A stretch of DNA of 64,000 nt, taken from positions 124,001 through 188,000 of the forward strand of contig RSEE01000080.1 of the NCBI GenBank assembly GCA_003971905.1, in the 5' to 3' direction. Shown here piece by piece: positions 12,501 through 21,715 of this stretch. Position numbers and translations under genes: made by a program. How positions within the stretch are numbered: the stretch's first letter is position 1; the number at the start of each line of letters is the position of its first letter. Origin of the DNA: Moniliella sp. 'wahieum'. Taxonomy: Eukaryota; Basidiomycota; Moniliellomycetes; Moniliellales; Moniliellaceae. The notes beneath the pieces were generated by a model. That model was not told where the DNA came from, searched no databases, and worked only from the letters and a program-made list of their open reading frames with translations.

Positions 12501-14367
12501 TCGCATCGATACGCGTCTGGATACCATCTCTGCCGTCCCGGGTCTGGCTCCGATCACGAGTGCGGATGGCGAGTCGAGCCCCCTGACCGGCCTCGGCTCT
12601 TCGTCCGGAGCGATGAACTCGCCTGGCACACTAGAGGAGGAACTTGGCTCGGACGATTGGGCCATGCGTCCGACCCAGGAAGCGCTCTACAACCACCTCG
12701 AAGAAATCTTCCCCGAGCACGACCTAGACAAACCGGTGATCGAACCCCCGGCGCCGACTCGCCCACCGCGCTCGAACATCCCACCATCGTCCCCGGTTCC
12801 AGTGCGATCGCCAAACCGCCTTCCTCGGCCCGGATCAAGTCGCCCAATCCACCTGCTGAACGCGAGCCCAAGATGACGGCACCGCCTCCGTCGGCGTGGA
12901 ACCGAGGCGAGGGTTCAGGTTCAGGTTCTGGCCCTGGCTCCGGCTCCGGGTCCGGCTCGGCCCCAGGCTTGGGGTCAGGCTCGGGTTCGGGTTCGGGTTC
13001 GGGCTCGGGTTTGGGGCCCGGCATGGGGGGGCCTGGGAGCGGTGCGCTGCTCCGTCCCAGCAAGTCGATTCGTGGTGTGGCGCGGGACCGGATGCGGGAC
13101 ATGGACCGTGCCAACCGAGCTGGGGCCAACATGGGCGGTGCAGTTATCCGTCGGCGGAGCACGCGGATGTGGGGTGCACGTACGCGTGAAGTTCGGCCCG
13201 GCGCGTCGTTTGCTGAGATTCATGGGAACCATCGAAACGGTCGTGACAAAAAGCTGACGGATGTGCCTACGTTTGTGGGCCAAGGGTGGCTTGATTGGCA
13301 GTGGCAACTATGGCCAGGTGTTCCATGCGATGAACTTGACGACGGGGGAGATGTTGGCGGTGAAGCAGGTCGAACTCCCCGACCCGCTCCGACTTGGCCA
13401 GCAAAATCGCCAAAACCTCGTCAACGCTCTCGAGTCGGAAATTGAGACGCTCAAGGTATTGGATCACCCAACAACATTGTGTCCTACCTTGGCTTTGAGC
13501 GCTCGAACGGCTTCCTCTCGATTTTCCTCGAATACGTGCCCGGTGGGTCGATCGGGTCGTGCTTGCGCCAGCACGGCAAGTTGGAGGAACCTACGGTGGC
13601 CTACTTTACGCGTCAGATCCTCGACGGGCTCAAGTACCTTCACCAAAACCGCCTCTTCCATCGTGACATTAAGGCGGACAACATCCTTGTCGACTACGAT
13701 GGCTTTTGCAAAATCTCCGACTTTGGCACAGTTCGCTACTCGGACGACATTTACAACGACGTTGCCGGCATGTCCATCCAGGGCTCCGTCTTTTGGATGG
13801 CCCCCGAGGTGGCGGCCCTCACTTCCCGAGGCTACTCTGCCAAGGCGGACATCTGGAGTCTTGGCTGTATGGTACTGGAGATGTTTGCGGGCGAACGGCC
13901 CTGGTCGCACCAAGAAATGATTCAGGCCTTGATCTCGGTATGTTTGCGGCCTTGGCCCTGCTCCCTCCTTTCCTCTTGCTTGTCTACGGATGGCTTGCTG
14001 ACCTGACCTGACCTGACCTGGGATGCAGATTGGCCGCTCGCAACTGCCGCCGCCGGTGCCCGAAGGGGTGCGGATGTCCAAGTTGGCACGAAACTTTTTG
14101 GAGCATTGCCATGCCATCGACCCGGAAAAACGGCCGACGGCCGAAAAACTCTTGACCCACGTCTTCCCCCACCACATCCCGGCCGGGTGGACGTTCCAGT
14201 CGAGCAAGCTGTATCGCGCGATTGCTCGCAAGCCCACTCTTCGGTCCAAGACCCGCCGCCGGCTTCCGCAGCGCGGGCCCCCGTCTGCGTCGGCGGAGGC
14301 GCCTGCCACCTCACTCCCGCGCCCCGTTCAGGCCAGTTCGCTTTCCGGCTCCAACGAGGGCGAGTAA
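6516..14367 (+). CDS. BCK1: BCK1-type MAP kinase kinase kinase (cell-wall integrity)
   Basis: This is the MAPKKK that links Pkc1 to the Mkk/Slt2 cell-wall integrity cascade. The N-terminus is Pro/Gln/Ala-rich. A Ras-association-like domain spans about 8800-9160 ([11 protein letters not shown], then [20 protein letters not shown]); it is split by an intron near 8891-8993 (GTATGT...AAG). The Bck1-specific motif [12 protein letters not shown] lies near 12710. The kinase domain starts near 13270 with [10 protein letters not shown] and continues with [30 protein letters not shown] and [19 protein letters not shown]. Intron 13938-14028 (91 bp, ending in four ACCTG units) interrupts it. The last exon ends at TAA 14367. 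Frame changes occur at several points; the clearest is at the CCC run 13467-13469, inside the conserved DHP...IVSYLG segment. The length (about 2,500 codons) exceeds most Bck1 proteins because of expanded low-complexity tracts. The start is a guess; identity is secure. Confidence 0.88.
7820..8090 (+). repeat. Degenerate CAGGCC/CAAGCT hexamer array inside BCK1
   Basis: About 270 bp of hexamer units, first CAGGCC-like and then CTCAAG/GCGCAAG-like. In one frame they code Gln-Ala dipeptides. Changes of phase within the array make the true frame hard to follow. Confidence 0.8.
11235..12265 (+). repeat. Five diverged FTxYPxxxLPxAxDPTV protein repeats inside BCK1
   Basis: Units begin near 11241, 11501, 11742, 12056 and 12207. 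The first three are near-identical (F-T-[LF][21 protein letters not shown] pattern) and each is followed by an [16 protein letters not shown] helix. They are separated by Glu-Gln-rich linkers. The fourth keeps [17 protein letters not shown] and the fifth reads [17 protein letters not shown]. The unit is roughly 80 residues including linker in copies 1-3. Confidence 0.85.
12906..13026 (+). repeat. Gly-Ser coding microsatellite in BCK1
   Basis: A GGYTCN hexamer array codes a Gly-Ser tract of about 40 residues just upstream of the conserved [15 protein letters not shown] segment that precedes the kinase domain. It is likely a flexible linker. Confidence 0.8.
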
Positions 14368-14858
14368 CCCACACCACACCACACTCCCCCTTGGCTCTTT
14401 GGCACTCTCTTTGGCACTCGTTTGGCCTAGTTCCCCTTGTCATAACCCCCCTTTCGTCTTTTGTCCCTCTGAGCATCCACCTTCTTTGCCCTTTTCCTGA
14501 TGATCCCTTGTCCTGTCTCTCTTGACTCGCCTATCCATTTCCTGCCCGCTCACAGACGCAAATGTCCTGCTAGTGGCCCAAGTCGGGTGGGGGAACGAGA
14601 GTACGGCCTAGCATTCCTTCATGTCCTGGTCTAGACATGCTTTTCTACCCAACCCTCCTCACTACCACAGCCCATGAACAAGGGCTCCCATGGGGGAGAG
14701 GATGCTTGCAACCTCGCGCGACAAGCACGGGTACCTACCGTAGCAGTGGCGCTTGTTCGGGTCGGGGCTCAACGTTCATCCTGAGCTCAGCCCAATCCCA
14801 AAGAAATGCACCTACCATTTGTGCGGCATCTCTGGAGGGACCCCCCTTCGCGCCTTCA
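14368..14858. other. Intergenic between convergent BCK1 and the gene at 14.9-16.1 kb
   Basis: A pyrimidine-rich stretch follows the BCK1 stop (CACACCACAC, then CTTTGGCACTCT repeats and CTTTTGTCC). No gene was recognised. It should hold the two 3' ends. Confidence 0.5.
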
Positions 14859-16128
14859 TCACAGGGTCCAAGGACGATGGAGGGAGAGGCCGAGAGTGTG
14901 ACAGTGGCCGAGAGAATCTGTTGCCGGGGGAGGATGGAGTCGCAGCTGACGGTATAAGGCCGACGTTAAAGAGTGGAGGAATGTACCCCATCTTACTTCA
15001 TCGGGCGCGTAGATGCAGTAAGCCATTCTGCGCTTCGTTCCACCCATCTTGCTGGTCCTGCAGCTGTGCCTCCTGGACACTGGCTGGGTCGTACTCGTCG
15101 TCCACGCCTCGGAGGTGGTGGAGGTGGTGTCGCTCCCGGTGGCGGAGCGGGTATCAATGTTGTCCACCCTACGTGCGGCTGCATGCAGGTACTCGGGCGC
15201 ACAGTCGAGCAGGATCAGTTTGCCATCCAAACTGACTGTTTGCCCCGCTGGGAAAAAGGTACGGCGCATGCCAACGTGCTTGGCATGCGCCCGCGCCAAC
15301 TTCTTGACGGCCTTTTTGTTCCTTGGCCGAGTGGCCCGGTGCCAACTGCGCCAGGTGGGCAGGAAGGACCGCCGTCCCGACCTGCGGAGAAGAAGAAGCA
15401 CCACCGTCCGCTGCGCCTGGGTCAAGCAGAGGTAGGCGAACTGCTTGCGGAGCTGGGTGCCCTGTTTGATGATCAGAATGCTTGAAGTATCCGGCGTATC
15501 GTCCGGGTTGGACTGCCACCCCTCCTCGCCGTCACATGAATCCGACGACGAGGACGAGTCTGAGCGTCCGATGCTCTGGAGGAGGCAGATTCGCGCACCA
15601 GACTCGGCGACAGCGACGCTTCCACATGCACATCGCATCCCAACGCCTTGGCCAGCGCTTGGCGGCCAGCGGTCGTCGAATACTCGAGCACGCGCCGCTG
15701 GTCAAAGTAGGGCACATCAGCCAGAGCTGCCTTGAGCTCCACCAGCGAACGCACCGGCTCAGCTGCGGCAGTTGCAACGCGGCGCTTGCCCTTGGGCGAC
15801 ACAGGTTGCGGCTGGGGTAGAATGAGCGTGACGATGTAATACGGCGCAAGGGACGCCATGAGTTGGAGCAGCGCATCGGTCTGCTGCTCCGACAAGACAA
15901 AGTCAGGAGGTAGCGAGAAGGACAGAGAGGGCGGTTGAGGCCCTTGCGTGGGAGCGCAGGCTCCGTGCGCTGGGCTCCGCGCGGTTGGCTGCCGGCGTCA
16001 GTGGGCCCCGGCGATGGGGGGGCGGTGGCCCAACGATACACCCCCCAGCCGGCGGTGGCAAGGGCGAGCACGGCGAGGGCAGCGCCAGCGTAGGCGCGGC
16101 GGCCGAGGGGACGGCGGCGCGGCGGCAT
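14859..16128 (-). CDS. Single-pass membrane protein, possible peroxin-22
   Basis: The start at 16128 gives MPPRRRPLGRR, a basic N-terminus, followed by a hydrophobic segment (AGAALAVLALATAGWGVYRW) that should be one membrane span. After a Pro-rich linker comes a soluble segment with SEQQTDALLQLMASL, YYIVTLILP and FDQRRVLEYSTTAGR, then LGCDVHVE. The order (short basic N-terminus, one transmembrane helix, Rossmann-like soluble part with a 'D-x-R-R-V-L-x-x-S-T-x-x-G' motif) resembles fungal Pex22, which anchors the ubiquitin-conjugating enzyme Pex4 at peroxisomes. This is inference from pattern, not a confirmed match. A Ser/Asp-rich insert and a conserved-looking AGQTVSLDGKLILLDCAPEY segment follow. 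Several frame changes occur, so the C-terminal boundary is uncertain. It is transcribed divergently from CAX4, 193 bp away. Confidence 0.45.
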
Positions 16129-16321
16129 GGCACAGCAAGTGTGGTAGTGGTGGTCGCGGCGGCGGTGGTGGTGGCGGTGGCGGCGTGAAGGCGCCCACCG
16201 GCAACGCTGTTCCGGATGCGCACAAGGACGCGGGGCACGCGAGCGGCGAAAATGAAATATACCCTCCGCTCGGAGGCGTCGCGGTCGGCTCTCCGCGCCA
16301 TCAACCATCGTCGTCGTCGCC
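16129..16321. promoter_or_regulatory. Short divergent promoter
   Basis: These 193 bp separate two divergent start codons (16128 on minus, 16322 on plus) and so must hold both promoters or a shared one. The left half is an array of GGTGGCGGC/GGTGGTGGC triplets; the CAX4-proximal half is not repetitive. Confidence 0.5.
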
Positions 16322-17570
16322 ATGTCGGGCGTGGACCCGGCGGCGCGCCCGCTCAAGTCGTTCGGATTGACCCATGTCCGCTACGAGCCCGGCGGCCCAA
16401 TCGGCCCTCTGATGGCGCTGGCCAGCCTGGCGCCGCAGTTCATCATGTGCGCCTACGCCACGCTCATCCTCTCGCGCCGCGAGCTCACCTGGCTCAACGC
16501 CTGCACCGCCCAGCTGGCCAACGAGGGCCTGAACTGGCTGCTCAAGCGCCTCTTGCGCATCCCTCGTCCCGCCTCCGCCACCCATCTGGGACGGCGGCAC
16601 CGGGTACGGCATGCCCTCGTCCCACTCCCAGTTCATGGGTTTCTTCGCCGCCTTCTTCCTTCTCCACCTCCACGCCCATCGCCCCCGCCCCTACCGACGG
16701 CCGATCACTGTCATCTCCATCGTGCGGCGCGCAGAGCACTACGCGTCGCAGGCGTTTGTGATCCTCCTGAGTGCCCTGACGGTCTTCTCGCGCTGGTTTT
16801 TGGGGTACCACTCGGTCGGGCAGGTGGTGGTGGGCCTGTCGCTGGGCCTGCTGGTGGGAAGTGTGTACTGGTATCTGACTGAAGTGGCCGCCGCCCACCC
16901 CATCATCCTGCCCTTTGAAACGGGGGTCGCCCCAAGTACCTGTTTGTGCCCCCTCGCAAGCGGGAGGCGGTGCGGCACGACAGCAGCAGCGCCTCGGCTA
17001 CGTTGGGCGCAGCTCGCTCTGGACCGACAGCCGCGATCGGCGTCCGTGTCGAGCGCCGAGTCGGTCCAGAGTCTGGTGTCGGCGCCGGCCGATGCGCCTA
17101 CGCCCCGCGACGGTGCGGCGAGCCCTCCACACAGCGCCGCAGACGCCTCGCCTCCTCCCGCCACACCGGATGAGCGGGGCGAGTTTCAGGATCCCTTCCG
17201 GCCCTCGTCGCGCACCAGCCCGCCCAAGCACCAAAGCCCCGTTCCCAGCCCCAAGGGCCGCACTTGCGAAACCGAAGATGTGGCGCCGGGCACAACTGCG
17301 TCGTCTCTCCTTTCGGTCGGGTTCTCGGCCGAGCTGGAACATGAGAGAGCGCCGCGGCGGCGGCGGCCGCGGACGCGTTACCCTTTCCCTGCGTTGCGGC
17401 AGCTGGTTCTCGACCATCCTATCGCGATTGCCCTGCGGCTGGGGACAGCTACCATGTCTGGCACGACGGCGGGCTGGAGGCCGACTATGGCCATTGGCGG
17501 ATGCAGTACGAAAAGCGCCAGGCGTGGGAGTGGGACGATCGAGACGAAGAGGACATTCGTCCGCAAGTGA
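16322..17570 (+). CDS. CAX4: Dolichyldiphosphatase (Cax4 family)
   Basis: This ER-lumenal enzyme dephosphorylates dolichyl diphosphate so the carrier can be reused in N-glycosylation. The N-terminus MSGVDPAARPLKSFGLTHV fits the family. The three acid-phosphatase motifs are present: K-x6-RP in KRLLRIPRP, PSSH in GYGMPSSHSQF, and SRxxxxxH in SRWFLGYHSVGQ. Hydrophobic segments surround them. One frame change lies between motifs 1 and 2 (about 16565-16595). After the last membrane segment comes a Ser/Pro-rich insert of about 150 codons (17000-17380). The family-like tail then follows: a segment with LDHPIAIALRLG, and EADYGHWRMQYEKRQAWEW near 17490-17540. The stop is not certain. One frame ends at 17570; the frame carrying the conserved tail stays open through a His/Pro-rich stretch up to the next gene. 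Confidence 0.8.
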
Positions 17571-18130
17571 GCGGAACCGGGCCTCATCCGCCTCATCATC
17601 ATCCCCATCCCCATCACCATCACCACCACCATTCCCACACATCGTCTCGCATCCCTTCCCGCGCTCCGTCCCACCCGCCGTCCCGCATCCCATCGCCTTG
17701 CCCTGCCGTGGAGGAGAGTGCATCAAGCGCCCCGTCTGTCAAGGCGGGCCGGACGTACTACACGCCTGCCGGCACCCCACGCGGGTCGCACGCCTACGCC
17801 CCTGGGTCGGCGTATGCGCGTGCCTTGGCCGAAAAGTTGGCCCATCGGCGCAAGGCCCCTCGCCCTCCTTTTCTCCACCCCCCGTCCCGCGCACACCGGA
17901 ACCATGGGTGTCCACCCGTCCCGGCGCCCCTCGCTCCAACCCCCGATCTCGCTGCGCTTCTCAAGCCCTCGGCGGCCTCGACGCTGCAGCGTGCGAGCGA
18001 GCTTAGGGACGACAGCCACTCTGGCTTGCCGGCTCGGTCGGCCGACGAAATTAACCGGGTAGATTTAAGTTCCGCCGCCGTTCTCCCCGCTGGCTCCTCC
18101 GCTGCGCCCACCACCACCGCTACCGCCGCC

Positions 18131-18844
18131 ATGTCCTGGGACCAGCTCTCGCTGCCGAGCAGGCGACGCACGTCACATGGATGATCCGCTCGCTGCGCTA
18201 GCAGACCAGTGCGAACCAACGACGACCGCGTTCTGTGTCGGCTCGCTCCTGCGCCCTCGGGCGGCGCAAGGCGCCAGCGTGCTGGCCACGGGCTACTCGC
18301 GCGAATGCCCAGGCAACACCCATGCGGAACAATGTGTGCTGGACAAACTTGCTCACGCTATCGCTTCTGCGCCCGCTTCGTCTTCCTCCGAGCCGTCCCT
18401 CCCGGGCTCGGTACAGGACCTGGCATGCGACCTGTACACGACGATGGAACCGTGTTCGGAACGTCTGTCGGGCGCGAACCGTGCCTGCAGCGCATCCTCG
18501 CGTTCAATGCCGATCCACCCTTGGTTTCCGCCGCCCAGCTGGCCAGGTTGGGCGCCCCGGTCGCCACGGCCACTGCCACTGCGACCGCTACCATGTACCG
18601 GCTGCGCATCACGCGCGTCCTCCAAGGCGTGTCGGAACCGGACGACTTTGTGCAGTGTGTGGGGGCGCGCACGCTGCGCGAGGCGGGCGTCGAGGTGCTC
18701 TCTGTCCGACCCCTTTCTCCGCTCTCCATGCCCGAGGGAGAGGACTTTAGATGGCTCGAAAAGGAGTGCTTGCGGATCGCCAAGTTTGGTCATCCGGACC
18801 AGCCTACGGCCCAGGCCGGTGCAGAGGCGCTGTGGAAGGCGTAG
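18131..18844 (+). CDS. DRAP deaminase (riboflavin biosynthesis, Rib2-type deaminase domain)
   Basis: This enzyme deaminates 2,5-diamino-6-ribitylamino-4(3H)-pyrimidinone 5'-phosphate, the step performed by the C-terminal domain of yeast Rib2; here it is a stand-alone protein. The start ATG at 18131 has a GCCGCC context and gives MSWDQLSLP. The cytidine-deaminase fold is shown by FCVGSLL, ATGYSRECPGNTHAEQC (Zn ligand His and catalytic Glu), LYTTMEPCSERLSG and PCLQRIL (Zn-binding cysteines). Later come ITRVLQGVSEPDDF and REAGVEVLSV. One base is missing from the GGG run at 18470-18472, between the two cysteine motifs, and another indel is needed near 18155-18200. An Ala-Thr repeat (ATATATAT) is inserted before the ITRV strand. 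The stop is TAG 18844. Confidence 0.85.
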
Positions 18845-19048
18845 CTGATCTGTTCCCCTGGTCGGGTGGTCGGGTGGTCGCTGGGTCGCCGGGTCGCCGG
18901 GTCGATGGTGTGCGCGCTTAGATGATGGTTTTTGTCTCTGCTATTCCTCCATGTACATAGCTCTATCCATTCCCAGCATGTTTTTAGGGTGAACCCAGGA
19001 GAGGGCTAGGGAACTACTGCAGGGGTGCATCGGACAAACAAGCACAAA

Positions 19049-21072
19049 TTACCAGGCACAAGGAAGGGGGGGGGGGGATGCAAGCGCGGGAGCTCTCGGT
19101 CCATTGTCGCTCCAAGAGAGACAAGGAGAGAACCAAGACGGACAAGACAACGAGTAAAGAAAAGGAGAACCCGGCGGCAGCAGTACAGGATCAACTACGG
19201 AGCAGAGGGCACCTCGTCCGCACGGCTTGGGTTTCTTGCTGCTGCGGGGTTTGAGATCGGCGAGCCATTCAGGGTGGCCGCGTTGAAAGCGCGGGTGGGC
19301 AAAACAATTGTGCGGGCCATAGAGCGTGGCGGCGGTCAAACCCGGTGTCAAGGCCACCGCGCTAGCCAAGGCAGCGGTAGCATCGGCGTGCCGCTGAGCT
19401 GCTAGCGCCGGTCCGTTTCTTGTTCGGCCTTGGCTTGGGTGAGCAGCACAGCTTCCGCGGCCGCTTTGGCCTTGGGCGCAGCCGCAGCAGCCAGCAGGTT
19501 CTTGCTCACTGCTAGGTCCACCTCGGCAGGATCAAGAGGCCGGTGGGGGAGATGCGTTGGAAAGCGTACAACTGCGAATGCAACGGTAAGGTCAGTAAGT
19601 ACTGTGGGTTGCCTTTGCGCGCTGTTGGTTTCAGCACGACGGGAAGGGGGACGGACATTAAGTTGTCGGACAAAGGAGGCAATGTTGTTGTGACGATAGA
19701 GGGTGGGAAGGACAAGGGAAGCGAACTCGTTGCTGGTAGCCGTATCCGCCGCAATGAGGATCTTGTCGCCGGCATGAGACCAGGAGATGTACTTGTGATA
19801 CAAGGCAGGCGTGTCAAGCATGTACCACAACTTGGTCACAAACGCTGCACATTTGCATTGCCCATTTGGGACCGGATGGCATACGCGGCCTTGACGGCCG
19901 ACGAGCAGTGGGGACTCTTGAAGGTTCGGAGGATGGGGAGTCGGGTGCCCAGTGGTTGCTGGAATCTGCGGGGGCAATGTGTCGGCCGGCAAATCTGTAT
20001 CGGTTAGGCTGTCAACGGAGATGGAATCAGTATCGGCCTCCTTGTTGGGTACCCGCGGCGGGGCAAAGAAGGTAGCTGAGGGGCTGAGGGACCAAGAGCG
20101 CGAAGAGAACGGGACAAGGCCGAAGGTCCAGGTGGGGAAAGGGTGGGGCCCCTGATAGTGTGAGCTGAGGTAGGTCCACTGCGGTTCCTGCGGTACCCAA
20201 GTGGCGCGAGGGATGTGTGTCCATCCTCGGGCCTGTTGCCATCGTCGGGATGCGATATGCACACCGGCACCTCTTCATCTGTCTCATCGCCATCGGCGGA
20301 GAGGGTATAGGATGCCGATCCGTACGAGCCGACGAGAATGCTGGCGGCAGCGGCAGCCTCGGCGTCTTCGGCTGTTAGCTCTGCAGCCGAGGGCGAGGAA
20401 GGGAAAGGGGTGGGGCGGGCATGGGAGGAGTAGCGGCGACCGGCCAAGGCAGACGAGTAGGGTGCCGAGTGAGCAAACGTATGGCGCGGTGTCTTTGCGG
20501 TAGATCCAGGACGGAGGCGCAAGCGATCCACGCTCGAGGGGGGCGATCCGAAGTGGGGGGAGCGTAGGCTGCGCGACAGGGTGAGGGAGGTGCGCCGCGG
20601 AACGGAAGAGGCAAGAGGTGTTCCGATGCTGGAGGCAAAGTGTGCATGGTCCGGCGACATGGACAGAGACAAGCGTGGCGGTCCGCCCGACACGGAAGCG
20701 AAGGCGGGCGCTGGAGCCAAGGCTAAGGCCGACATGGCCAGGGTGGGGGGGAGCGGGGAGAGAAGGAGTGGCGTGCGTCGTCCGTGTCGTCATCGGCAGC
20801 AAAGAAGCCGTCGTGGTCGTCGGGCTCGATCTGCATGCCCTCCATGCCATACTCGAGCGCATCGACGTCGTTGCCGCGGAGGGCCGAGGTTTCGAAGCGG
20901 CGGCCGAGGGGGGCGGCGGGCGGGACGGGGCGGGGGCGGGGGGAGCGGGCAAAGATGGGGAGGGCGGGGCGAGGGGGAGGGACGGCGCAGGGGCAGGGCC
21001 GGTGCTGCCGGCGGGGCGGCGGAGGGTGGGGAGGGGGATGGCGGCGCTGGCGGGGGGGCTGGTGGCGTCCAT
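19049..21072 (-). CDS. HSF-domain transcription factor with interrupted wing
   Basis: A nuclear DNA-binding protein of the heat-shock-factor fold (Hsf1/Sfl1/Skn7-like group; subgroup not determined). The start MDATSPPASAAIPLP at 21072 is followed by a long Pro/Ser-rich N-terminus with acidic patches (IEPDDHDGFFAADDDTDD). The HSF domain begins near 19870 with CAAFVTKLWYML, then YISWSHAGDKILIA, LPTLYRHNNIASFVRQLN. An intron (19656-19572; donor GTCCGT) separates this from LYAFQRI. The last part of the fold, CFAHPRFQRGHPEWLADLKP, appears only after about 80 further codons of Ala/Lys/Gln-rich sequence, where HSF proteins usually have a short wing loop. Frame changes are needed near 19535 and 19405. 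An 11-residue tail rich in Lys/Ser follows the domain. Confidence 0.75.
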
Positions 21073-21210
21073 GGGGTGGGGTGGTGGTGGAGGAGGAGGA
21101 GCGGCGAGGAGCGGCTACGCGAGGCCAGCAAGGAGCACAGCACGCAAGGCACGCAACGAAGGCACGCAGCCCAAGCGAGGCGCCCAGCCGTGCATGTCAC
21201 TTCTTCGTGC

Positions 21211-21220
21211 CACGTGATGC
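21211..21220 (+). promoter_or_regulatory. CACGTGATGC E-box-like site upstream of the HSF gene
   Basis: A CACGTG core, of the kind bound by bHLH factors such as Cbf1, lies about 140 bp upstream of the minus-strand start codon at 21072. The identical 10-mer occurs at 37404-37413, upstream of the gene starting at 37562. Function is inferred from position only. Confidence 0.3.
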
Positions 21221-21245
21221 TGTGACGCGTGGCGGCCGTGCGCGC

Positions 21246-21257
21246 CACACTGGCGCC
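21246..21257 (+). promoter_or_regulatory. 12-mer CACACTGGCGCC, copy upstream of the HSF gene
   Basis: An exact copy of the recurrent word, 174 bp upstream of the minus-strand start codon at 21072, in the gap between the HSF and RhoGAP genes. Confidence 0.4.
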
Positions 21258-21715
21258 GTGGGAGCGCCCGGGGCAGGGGAGCGAGGAGCGCGCCGCGCCG
21301 CTGCGAGCTGTCGCTTATCCGAGTCCATCATCCATTCCCGGATTACCCATTATCCATTATCGCCGCGTCGCCAACCCTACCTGCCCCCTCATCCACCCCG
21401 CGCCCATCTTTCCCCTCTCGGGACACAATCGAAGCAGAGTCGAGGACGACGATGGAACCGATGAGGACGCTGATGGTGGGCTATGTGCTGCCGCTGCCCC
21501 TCCCAAGTGTGCTAAGAGATGGTTTGCAGTCAAGTGACAGTCGCTAGTCAGGGAGTCAGCTAGTCAGCCCTCAGGCTCAGGCCCCTGAGCCTCAGGCCAC
21601 AGGCCAGTCAGGCAATCGGATCCCCCTCGGATCCCCACTCGGCCCCAACCCAGCCTTGCACGTCCTCCGGCTGAGGCCTCACATTCACACGCGCACGCCC
21701 TCACGCCTCACATGC

